From Fragosphaeria purpurea (taxonomy: Eukaryota > Ascomycota > Sordariomycetes > Ophiostomatales > Ophiostomataceae): DNA of 64,000 nt. Position 1 is the stretch's first letter. Every line of letters starts with the position of its first letter. The translations under genes and the position numbers were made by a program. This document shows positions 53,823 to 64,000 of the stretch, in pieces. The stretch is from assembly GCA_002778095.1 (NCBI GenBank), contig PCDL01000001.1, positions 2,046,001 through 2,110,000 of the forward strand, given 5' to 3'. The notes under the pieces were generated by a model that searched no databases, was not told where the DNA came from, and saw only the letters and a list, made by a program, of their open reading frames with translations.

Positions 53823-56800
53823 TAACTTTTTTATTAACTAAGTAACCGTAAGGAATTCTAAAAGTATAACTTTTTAATCGAAGGGAAATTCGAAAAGAAA
53901 ACGAACCCCCGCTAAAAGTACTTTAATCCCGGTAAAACTTATAAAGGTTAGACCGTCTTAACCGTTTAACGTTATAATAACCGTTACGGAAGGGGGCGAC
54001 GTATCTATATTTATAATAAATAACGTACCGCTTCCGATATCTTCCGTTAAAACCTAACTCGAAGGGGAAAACGTACGGGTATAATAATTAACCTAGTTAA
54101 AAGTAGTTCGACGTTAAATAAGGGAGCTCGAGATTAGACTTAAAATCCGATAGGAAACCCCCGAGTTTAGTATAATAAACGAGCCTTAAGTAACGAGGGC
54201 GCCCCGAAGGACGGCCGCGTTATTAAAAGAAGACGACTCGGGCGATAACCCCGACGAAAACTTTAACGACGAGTCCTCCTCGAACGAAAAAAGAGAATCG
54301 CGGCGTAATAAAGGGAAAAACGTTACCTTACCGTCGCCCGAAAAATATCGCGAAGATTATATATTTTAATAACGGGACGATTAAAAGGCGGCGTTAATTC
54401 GTTTATTTAAAGCCGTTTTACGGAAATTCGGCCTAAAAAAGTAACGGATTTTAATAATATTAAGTTTAATAAAAACTCCGTACCCGACGTAATAAGAATA
54501 ATACGTAAAAGCGTTAAAACTAAACGAATAAGTAATAATAATTAAGTCGTAAGTAACGTTTAAGATTTAATTAATTACTTTAGCCTTAAAATCGGGGGAT
54601 ACTTATTTTACTATTATATCTCGGTATCTTAAAGCTAGGTAAAATTTAAGGTAATCCCCGATAAAATATAATATTATATTACGTTTACTCGAAAAAAAAA
54701 TTAACCCGCTTTTACCGCGGTTTATTTATATCCGTTTCTTCCTCGGGCTAATTAAAGAAACTTAATATAACCTAATTATAAGCGGATTTACCTTAAATTC
54801 CCCCCGGATTAAGGTTTTATAACGTACGGAGGAAATTTAAAAAGTAAACGCCTTTTTACGTAAGGTATAAAGAGACCGCTTATTAAAAAAAAGGAGTTTC
54901 CCTAATAGTTAAAGTAAAGAACGGTTATTTAAACGGCGAAAGACGTAACCCTATCCTTTAAGAAACCCTTAGGGCTTAAAGTAATAGTCCTCGGGTTTTA
55001 AGAAACTATTTACGGAAATATTAAGACGACCTCCGAGCCTTCGAACGGTGACTTACTTTTATTATTAAAAAAAAGGTTATTATTTAAGTATTTATTTAAA
55101 GAAAGCGGCCGGAAAACTAGCGGTTATTTAGTCGATTAGAGCGTAAAAAAAAATAAACGTTAAGAAAAAGGGAAAAGTTAAGGCGGGCTAAGTAATCTTA
55201 ACCTAAACCCGTTTATAATTCTTATAAAACGATTATTTTTTACGTACGGTTATCTTAATACTCCGAGTTATTAAAGAGTACTTATAGATTTAAATAATAA
55301 CGGCGAAATCGACGCCGTCTTTATTACCTTTACTCGGGAGTAAGACTTTTAAAAAGTCTATAGGACGGTCTTAAGACTCCGGGTTATTAGTAATTAATAG
55401 GTTAAAGGACGTAGGGTGTTCCGGGTTTTATTAATCCTTACCGATAACTATAGGGGTATTTAAAAATTTTCCTAGATTTACGTTAAAGTAGACCGCGTAC
55501 TAAAAGATTACCCGATTTTATTAAGAATACTTACGTTAATCGATTATAATATTTCGCTTTATACGGGTATAAAGAGATAAGCGTACGGGTTAGATATTAA
55601 TAAGATTCGGATTAATACTCCGTAAAGATTCGTTAAATATACGTTTAATACGGTTATACTCTTTACGTTAATAGTAATTAAATATCTAACTTTACCGGAC
55701 GAAGACGATAAGTCGAACTATAAAACGGATAAGTTTAATACTTCGATAAATTCCGACGGGATTCTTATTAAACTTTAAAATTTTAAAGACGTCTTCTCGC
55801 TTAAGGGCGCGGCGTCTCTCTCTTTATATCGAGGAGTAGATTATATAATTAAGCTTATTTTAAGTACTTAACCTTTATATAATACTATCTATCCGCTTTT
55901 ACCGCGCGAGCTTAAAGCTCTTCGAGAATATTTTTTAAAAGTAAAAAAAAAGAGTTAAATCCGAAAGTTTAAGAGTTTAACTAAGGCTCCTATTTTATTT
56001 ATACTTAAAAAGGATAGCTCTTTTCGACTTTATATAGATTACCGGGGTTTTAATAAAATTACGGTAAAAAACCGGTATCCTTTACTCTTAATCTTTAAGA
56101 TTTTAAATAAAATCTAGAGGTTTAAAGTCTTCTCGAAGATCGATATTAAAAATACTTACCACCGTATTCGTATCTAAAAAGGAGATAAATAAAAGATAAC
56201 GTTTCGTACTCGTTATAATTATTACGAGTACTTAGTCCTACCGTTTAGGTTAATTAACGCTTTAGTTACTTTTTAAAGTTATATCTACTAAACTCTTTAC
56301 GGACTCCTTAACGTTTTTTATATCGCGTACTTCGACGACGTATTTATTTTCTTTAAGTTAAAAGATAAATATATAGATTATTTACGATAAATCTTTAACC
56401 GTTTAAAGGAGGTAGAGTTATTCGTAAACGAAGGAAAGTATTAATTTTACCGTAAGGAAATCGAATTTTTAAGATTTATTTTAACTTTCGAAGGAGTCTT
56501 TATAAATCTTAAACGGGTTAAAATTATTTCGGAATAAGAAATACTTATTACCTTTTATAATATATAGGTGTTTCTCGGTTTTTATAACTTTTACCGACGG
56601 TTTATTTATTATTACGTTTAAAAGGCGCGGTTATTAACGGACTAGTTAATCGGATTAAAAAATAATAAAAAACCTAATAATACCTTTATAAACCCGTTAA
56701 AAAAGTAAGCTTTTCGAGAGTTATACGACTCTTTTCTATACGCGTCGCTTTTACGTTATTACGATTTAACGAAACTTATTAAAGTTAAAACGGATACGTC

Positions 56801-59800
56801 CGCTTTTATAATAGTAAGAATCTTATTATAATTATTTAAAAATAACCGGTAATATCTTATAACTTTTTAGTCTTAAAAGTTTAAAGGCGTTAAGTTACGT
56901 TATAAAATACCCGACTAGGAGTTAATAACGATTATATATTCCTTTAAGGAATAAAGGTAATATTTAAAGGGAGCCACTTCGAAGGTGGAAGTTTTATCGG
57001 ATTATATTAATTTAAAGACTTTCGTAACGTAAACGAAGTTAAATAACTATTAAGTACGTTAATATATATACCTTACGCCGTTCGAGTTCGAGATCCTATA
57101 TCGCCTTAATTCGAAAAACTTAATTAATAGGTTATCGCGTCGATTAGACTATAAGGGGGATTAAGACCCGATAAAGTACCTTCTTAAGTTATAAAAGAAG
57201 TTAATTAATTTAAGATTTCGGTAGGATTCCGACGGGAAGCCGGTAGACGACGGTTTATTTTAATTAATAACTTAAGTAATTATAACCACCGAAGGGGGTT
57301 AAAATAACGACTTATACGAGGTCGAGATTACCCTAAGAATTCCTTTAAAGGACGAGCCGTTTAATATCGAAGGATAGGTAATAAATATAAATATAGTAGT
57401 ATTTAAAAACTTAAAATTTATAATTATAAAACGGTTAATTCTAGCTATAATAATAAAAGTAATACTTACGGGTATATTTTTTATAAATTTTAAAGAGTCG
57501 CGGCCGTTAATAACGGTAATAGTTAAAAATTAAAGAAATAACCTAGAATACCGGCGAATTATAAAAATAATCCGTAATAACGATCCCGCTCCTAAAAGGA
57601 ATTAAGTAATAAAAGAAGATCTTTTACTTTAACGAAGACGAACTATTATCCCTATTAACGATACGATAAAATAAAAGGTTTTCGGACGGTACTACGATAA
57701 CCCTCTCGCGGGTTATTATAAACGGAAACGGACGTTAAATTTAATTTAAAAGAAGTTTTATTAAAAAAGAATAATTACGGATATCTATAAGTATATAGAT
57801 CGTTATAAGGTATACTAAATAATTAAATTAAAAAGGTATTAATTATTCGGATAATTAAAACCCTTATTAATTCTTAAATTACCTTAGTAAGAAATTACGA
57901 TAGATTTTATTATTAGACTTTTACCGGTTTTCGACGGGATTTAATAGTTTAATATTATTTTCGTAGTAATCGATAGACTTATTAAAATAATTATCTTTAT
58001 TTTAATAACGATAATAATTACTACGTCCGAATTAATATCGCTTTTATATAATAAGGTTTAATTAAGGTTTAATCCACCGAAAGGAATCGTCTCGGATCGC
58101 GGCCCGATTTTTATTAATAAATACTAGGTTAAAGTTTACCGTAACCTCTCGATTCGCTTTAAACTTTCGACGGCTTTTCACCTTTAGACGGATAAATAAA
58201 TAAAAAGGTTAAATTAAACCTTAAAATAATACCTTTACGCCTTTATTAACGAACTTTAAAATAATTAATTAATATTACTTTAAATTACGGAGTTTACGTA
58301 TAATAACGTAATTAACGAAATTACCGGTATATCACTTAACGAAATACTACTTAGTTTCCGACCGGATTTTTATATAGGCCCCGAAGACGTATCTATAAGA
58401 AGGGGGGTGCTAGCCGTAACGTTAAAAGAAATAAAGCTCGTAACGGTTAAAGAACTTATTAAATAACGTATAAAAAAAGCCTAGGAATCGTAGAAAAAGT
58501 ACTATAATAAAAAATATTAACCGATAAAGTTCGTTAAAGGGGATTTAGTCTTATTATCGATAAAAAATATTCGTTTAAAAGTACCTTAAAAAAAACTAAT
58601 ATTTAAGTCCGTCGGTCCTTTTAAAGTTTTAAAAGCCGTAAGAAATTAAATATATAAGTTAACGTTATTAGATATATACCACCGGTTATATAATATATTT
58701 TTAGTGTCCTTATTAAAACCTTAAAAGAAACTAAAGGGATTTAACCTAAATATATTAATACTAGCTTTAAAAAACGATCCGAATATATAAGAGGTTAAGG
58801 CGGTCCTATAAGAAAAGAAGTACGAAAGCGAGATTTACTTCTTAATTAAATAGAAGGACTAGTTTTATAAGTATAATTAATAGGTTCTTAAAGAGGATAT
58901 AAATACTCCGGAGGTAATTAAGGTTATACGGGAAAAATCGAAAAAGTAAATATAAAGTAAATCTTACGGGAAAAGAGGTAGATTAAAGGGCGTTAAAATA
59001 AAAATAAAATAAAATTTCCTCTCCGAAAAGGGTTAAAAAGAGACGCTTAAGATATTAAGCGCCTTTCGTACGCCGCGCGACTGTAAACGGAAAAAATAAT
59101 AAAAAAAATAAAAAATAAAAAATTAAAATTATAAATAAAAAACTTAAAAACTACGTACCCTCTCGGGTTAAAGAATAAAGAAAACCCTTAAGTTTAAATT
59201 AGGTTAAACGTAATTAATACCTTACGTTATTCCTCCTCGCTTATATACCCGGTAAGCTTTTCTTAAAGCCCGGCCGCCGCCCGCTTTATATTTACCCGAA
59301 GACGGGTATAAAATAGGTCGTCGGGCTTTAACCGCGGTAATATAGGGGCCTTTAAGGGCGCGCCGCCGGCGCGTAACGCCCCCCGGGCGGTTAAGATTAA
59401 CGTTTAATAAGCGCGCCGGGCTTAAGTCGATATTAATTTTATAATTATTTAATATATTATAGGATTAAAAGGACTTACCGGTAAGTTTTATATCGGCCCC
59501 GAAAGGCCGAACACTTTATTATACTCGTATATAACGTAAACGATAAACTACGTTAATTTAAGTATAATACGTTAAGTAAAGGTTTAACGCCCGGGGTACG
59601 CCGTTAACGGCCCTAAATATAATACCTTTACCGTGGTAACGCCGCGTAATAAAAGAGTATAGTCTCCGATTATTAACTTATAAATTTAAATAAAAATTAA
59701 TTATATTAATTAACCGGAATAAATTAATAAATAATATAATAAAAAAAGAAACGGACTTACGGGTTAATAAAGGCCGGACCCGTAAGTCTTACTAGTATAT

Positions 59801-59989
59801 TTTATATTAATAAACTTTAAGGCCGGCTCGTAAAGAAACGTTAAGAGTTCCGTAAAAGCTTTATAAAAACCCGCCGAGAAATATCCCGCGTACGGAAAGT
59901 CCGGTTAACGCTCCTACTTAAGGAGCGCTATTAACGCGAATAACGCCGGTAATATATTATTACTAACGTTACCCTTCTCGTCGTCCGCG

Positions 59990-60540
59990 GGCCCCTCGGC
60001 CGCGTCCTCGTCCTCGTCCGCCGCGTCCGGCGTTATTACCGGATTCTTATAAAAATCCGGCGCGGTAACCCGGGTACGACGTTAAGAGGAAGAGCGGACG
60101 GGGGGACCTACGTCCGCCTCGTCGTCGTCGTTATTATCGTCGCCGTTTATAACGGTATTATTATTATTACGGCGGCGGCGGCGGCGGTTATTATTATTAC
60201 TATTATTATCGTTTATCGCGTCGTCGTCGTCGTCGCCTTACGTAACGACGGGGGCCTACGGGGTAGGCGAGGGTAGTATAAAAATTATTAAGTTTTTAAT
60301 AATATTCTTTTAACCGCTCGAGGCGGCCGCCGTCTTATAGCGTTTATAGTTACGGCTACTACTAGCCGCTTAATTAACGTTTTAATTATCGTCGTTACCG
60401 CCGCCCGTTAACGGCGCGTATTTCCGTTTATAAGCGGACACCGCCGGGATACCGGTAGGAACGGGTTAAGGGCGCGGGGGCCGGGGCGCGGGCGTAAAGG
60501 GCGGAGGCGGTAGGGCCGTCGGAGCGGTAGTTAAAATTTA
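59990..60540 (-). other. GC-rich accessory segment in the chromovirus 3' region
   Basis: A GC-rich island with CGT/CGG/ATT triplet runs (60116-60237), between the chromodomain and the 3' LTR. On the minus strand the triplet runs would read as Asp/Gly-rich and Asn-rich stretches, suggesting a decayed antisense ORF. No protein family is recognisable after RIP. Confidence 0.3.
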
Positions 60541-61640
60541 ATTAAAATTATAACCCGACTTCTTACTCTTTTTTTTTTTTTTATTTTTATTCTTATCCTT
60601 ATTTTTACTCTTCTTCCTTTACGGGAAAGGCTCGTCGGCGAAAGAAGGTATATTTTAAACTATAAATATTAATATCAGATTCCCTTATATTTTCCGCTTT
60701 TACTTAACCGTATACTTTATTAAAAATCTTATAAAAAACTTATTATAATTAAATAAGTTAAAAAAGAGAAAGGATAAACGATATTAGGACGACTTTATTA
60801 ATAATAAAAAGAAAAATTAAAAGTTACGAAAGGAAAAAATAAAGAAATTTTAATCGTTCCTTTTAAAAAATAAGTAAGGTTAAAGTAAGAGAAAAGAGAA
60901 AATTTTTAATAAGACTTAAACGGATTCTTAACGTTTTATAAATAAATAATATTACGCGTTTTTCTATAAGTTTTTACGAGTAAACGAAGCTCGTTATTAT
61001 TAAGACGATAAACGAACTTTCGTTAAATAAAGAAGGAGTGATAAACGACGAAAATAAGGTTAATACGTATATAAACGGACTATAAACCGATATTAATATT
61101 ATATTTAGTTTTTCTAATATTTATCGTTAAGCCCGTTTATCTTTATCGGTAAAATAAATAAACTAGGTTCTTTAAAAAATTTTACGATACTTTTATTAGT
61201 AAAAAAAGTTATTAAATACGTCGATAAAGTTTACTCTCCTCCGTAAACCTTTCTTATTAAAAAGTTACCGGGACTTAAAAGGATTATTACTTTCTTTCTC
61301 TTATTTTTCTTTTTAAAAGTTAATACGTTTTTTATACGTTAACCACCTTATAATCGTTTTTCTTTTAATTTACGCGCGTCCCTTTATAATTCTTAATATA
61401 TTACTTTTACTTACCGATATTACGAAATTCCCTTAAATTCTTACTAAAATTTAACGTAATAAAGCGATTAAGTTTTTTATTCCTTAAAGGGTTTTTTTTT
61501 TATTTTTAAAAATAAGGTTTTTCTTATCTTTTCCTTATTCTTTAAAGGGTTTCTTTTTTTCCTTTATTTTCTTTTACTTTTTACTTTTTCTTCGTTCTTT
61601 ATCGTCTTTTAGTCTAACGCGCGTTAAAAACTATACGCGT

Positions 61641-61652
61641 AAAAAGGGGGGA
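61641..61652 (+). other. Polypurine tract of the chromovirus
   Basis: AAAAAGGGGGGA immediately before the 3' LTR, the plus-strand priming site of LTR retrotransposons. It supports both the LTR boundary and the orientation. Confidence 0.7.
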
Positions 61653-61925
61653 TAATTATTACGGATAAAGGTTATTCTTATAGGAAACCCCGCGGATTAC
61701 TCCGCCTCTTAGGATAAAGAAGTAGGTATCGGACTTAAGGTAGAATTTACCTAGATTCCACCTAGAGTCTATAATTATTCTTATTATATATATCGGGTAC
61801 CGCCCACTTTTATAAAATAAAAGAAGGGTAAGAGTTAATTTTAATAATACTTACCCTTTACGATTTAAATTTAGGTTATATTTTTATATTATCCTACCCT
61901 TACTTACTAAACCCTTTAATAATTA
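61653..61925 (+). repeat. 3' LTR of the chromovirus
   Basis: Partner of 53550-53822. Ends TA...TA, expected from TG...CA after RIP. It abuts the right TIR arm directly. Confidence 0.85.
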
Positions 61926-61930
61926 TAATA

Positions 61931-62150
61931 GTAAGTTAATATTACTACTATTAATCCTTTTACTATTAATAAGTAATTTATTAAGGATTTAATTATATAA
62001 AGCCTATTTATTAATTAAAAGCTTTTAATAATAACTTTCTAGTTAAATAACGATAATTAACTATACGAAGATATAGTATAATATACTATATTACCCCTCT
62101 TCTCTCCCTTCGTATATACGCTTACTTTTAATCTTCTTATAATAAGATTT
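61931..62150. repeat. Right arm of the long terminal inverted repeat
   Basis: Inverted partner of 53206-53440. With the chromovirus and its target duplication removed, the TIR element would be about 550 bp, nearly all inverted repeat around a ~110-bp centre. It touches the right direct repeat at 62153. Confidence 0.7.
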
Positions 62151-62152
62151 AG

Positions 62153-62545
62153 TAGAGTAGGTAATCGATAACGTAATAAATACGTTACGGTAATAGTACG
62201 TATATAAGGGCGAAGGTAGGTCTATATTTATAATAAGACTAAGTCTTATCCCCTTCTTAATTCGTACGAAAAAAAGGGGTAACTAAATAAATATCCTATA
62301 TATATAGTACGCTAGGTCCGGTATTACCTTTATACGGGCCCCGAACCCTAACCCCGGGTATATCCCGTCGCCTAGCCCGTTATATAGACCGTTACGTATA
62401 GGCGGGCTTACGGTACGCTTACGGCTCGCCGTCGACTTTCCGTCGGCTATATATATACGTATTAAGGGTTATAATAATTATCCTCCCCCCTCGACGGGCT
62501 AATCCTTTAATCCGTATATTTATCTTATTAATCTCTTTATTTATA
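62153..62545 (+). repeat. Right copy of the ~395-bp direct repeat (probable LTR)
   Basis: Partner of 52640-53036. It may be the 5' LTR of the element occupying the rest of the window. Confidence 0.7.
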
Positions 62546-64000
62546 AAGAGTATTAAGAGAACGTTTTTATATCTTTATTTAACGTATAAAAAGAGTAACG
62601 GTTAGTCGGCGGTACGCCGGCGGTCCGCCCCGGGCTTTTATAACTATATTTACGGAGTATAATTAACTCGCTTTTTTTAAATATACTTATATTTAACCGG
62701 TTATCTTAAACCTCCTTTATATCCTCTTTAGTATATACCTTTTTACGGCTCGCTTACGGTACGTAGGCGCTTTATAATCGTATTAAATAAATATTCTTTA
62801 GTAACCGGTTATACCTTCCTTTTTTTATTTATTTATTTATTTACTTTTTTACGAGTAACCGTCGGCCTTATATATAAACGCGGTCGTCTCTTTTACTTTA
62901 ATAGACGGTTTTTCTTCTCTTTATAAACGTTCTTAAGTTTACGTTTTAAGAGTAAAATTTATTACTTATTTTCCTATTATTAATTACGACTTTTATTTTT
63001 TATTACGATAGGTAAGCCTTTTAAAAAGGCTCGTCGTATACGCCGTAAAACGGCTCGTCGATAAAACGTTAACGACTTTACGCCGGTTCCGGGGCCGTTA
63101 CTTATTATAATTATTATAAATACGCCGTCCGCGTTTATAACGGTTACTCCCGTAACGCTTATTATACCTTCCGTGTAACGGTACGTTATTATTAAATCCC
63201 CCGGGGCGCTTAGCTTAATTACGGCTCGCTTACGGGTTATAACTCTTATACCCGCGCTTCGCGCGCCTCCCTCGGTCGGCTCCCGGTCCTCGATACGTCC
63301 GGGGATATTAACTTAGGATAAGATCGTTATATTAGTCGGAGCCCGTCCTACTATTAAGGTTATTATTATTACTCCCGCTCGCGTCGTAGTAAATCCCTCG
63401 AAGTACGGTAATCCTATCGCCCCGACGCCTTCCTTTAAACGGGTAACGGGTAACGTTTAATCTATTCGTCCTTTTACCGCGGCTCTCGCCGCGTGAATTT
63501 AAGTTAAGTTAGTTACTCGGTCCGTTATCGACGCTTTAAAGGATAATAATAAAGGTAATATAATTAACGAAGATATTTATTACGTTAATAATAATAACGT
63601 TAATAACGGTAATAGTAACGACGATAACGGTAAGGATATCGACGGTAACGAGGATAATAATATCGGAGGCGGAAAGAATAATAATAATTAAAGTAATAAT
63701 AATTAAGATAATAACGTTAATAATAATAACGACGAGGGCTCGGTTACTTTACGCGACTTTAAACTAAATATTATAATTAATCCGTAAATTTACGTTTACG
63801 AGATTTATATATCCCGTATTATAGGCCGTTACCGGGGCGTTAACGCTTATTAAACGTTACGTTATAAACTTAAGCCGGCGTTTCGTTATATAATTTACGT
63901 AATATTTAAACGGGCGTATAAACCTTAACCGGCTTTAATAACCGGGAATATTTAAATAATATTACGTTCGGTAACGCGGTATATTAAGCTTAAATAATCG
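62546..64000 (+). mobile_element. RIP-mutated repeat DNA, probably the start of another LTR element, cut by the window
   Basis: AT-rich with abundant CpG and very few CpA/TpG, like the chromovirus. 63570-63745 is built of AATAACGGT/GACGATAACGGT-type triplets that read on the plus strand as Asn/Asp/Gly-rich sequence, then SVTLRDFKLN-like residues; this could be a decayed gag-like ORF. No reverse transcriptase falls within the window. Confidence 0.5.

Larger units (their letters stand above)
53550..61925 (+). mobile_element. RIP-destroyed Ty3/Gypsy chromovirus retrotransposon
   Basis: 8.4 kb between two 273-bp LTRs. Plus-strand translation, with many stops, shows in order: reverse transcriptase (about 55960-56540; DYRGFNKITVKNRYP at 56036 and YFDD near 56328), RNase H (about 56780-57140), integrase (about 57600-58350; SDRGPIF at 58092 and TAFHL*TD at 58175), a FLVSLLKP-like motif before 58730, and a chromodomain-like stretch (about 58790-58930). 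The order RT-RH-INT plus chromodomain defines a Ty3/Gypsy chromovirus. Gag is not recognisable. About 2.7 kb after the chromodomain has no retroviral domain. A polypurine tract precedes the 3' LTR. The 5-mer TAATA flanks both ends (53545-53549, 61926-61930). The copy cannot encode protein. Confidence 0.85.

Overview
The window is nuclear DNA of a filamentous ascomycete (Pezizomycotina, most likely Sordariomycetes-like). The genes carry short (54-95 bp) GT-AG introns with CTRAY-type branch points. Several products belong to families typical of filamentous ascomycetes: a CBM18 surface protein, a PIR cell-wall protein, a DUF1996 secreted protein, F-box and BTB-like proteins, and Dal5-type MFS. 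The last ~11.5 kb is AT-rich repeat DNA mutated by repeat-induced point mutation (RIP), a process known only from fungi. There are two compartments: an ordinary gene-bearing part (1 to about 52.4 kb) and a RIP-mutated transposon part (about 52.4-64 kb). No tRNA, rRNA, CRISPR or bacterial-style operon was found.

Layout of the gene part. Left edge: end of a possible gene, then a small single-pass membrane protein (594-1244, -). 2944-16616: FAD monooxygenase 1 (+), CBM18/TM surface protein (+), four-TM MARVEL-like protein (+), then an 8-exon Dal5-type MFS transporter (-) divergent from a 5-exon FAD monooxygenase 2 (+). A 4.7 kb gene-poor stretch precedes a PIR/GPI cell-wall protein (21356-22520), a U1-zinc-finger WBP4-like splicing protein (23210-24355), a 5-exon GMC oxidoreductase (24506-26877, -) and a DUF1996 secreted protein (29193-30438). 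At 31863-32940 two broken metabolic genes meet head-on: the N-terminus of a maleylacetate reductase (+) runs straight into an inverted internal piece of an AtuA/DUF1446 gene (-). Next come a small membrane ORF with a 120-bp tandem duplication, an F-box protein (-), a BTB-like protein (+), a GNAT acetyltransferase (+), an unrecognised two-exon protein (-), a 483-bp MITE with 8-bp target duplications, an APH-like kinase (+), a secreted CYTH-like protein (+) and an atypical SDR (-).

The repeat compartment contains a RIP-destroyed Ty3/Gypsy chromovirus (53550-61925, 273-bp LTRs). It is inserted into a ~550-bp element with long terminal inverted repeats, which itself lies between two ~395-bp direct repeats. 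The right-hand repeat probably opens a further LTR element running off the window. RIP is close to saturated: reading 54001-55000 by eye I found no CpA and no TpG, while CpG is abundant.

How the genes work together. Two class-A flavin monooxygenases, a Dal5-type transporter, a GMC oxidoreductase and relics of maleylacetate reductase and AtuA suggest a chromosome segment with past or present capacity for oxidative degradation of small aromatic or terpenoid compounds. They are interleaved with unrelated genes and do not form a compact cluster. The other group is the cell surface and secretome: CBM18 protein, PIR protein, MARVEL, DUF1996 and CYTH-like. I see no convincing new defence or mobile system. 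The most unusual features are the chimeric pseudogene junction, the nested saturated-RIP transposon stack, the MITE, and the repeat-bearing small ORF locus.
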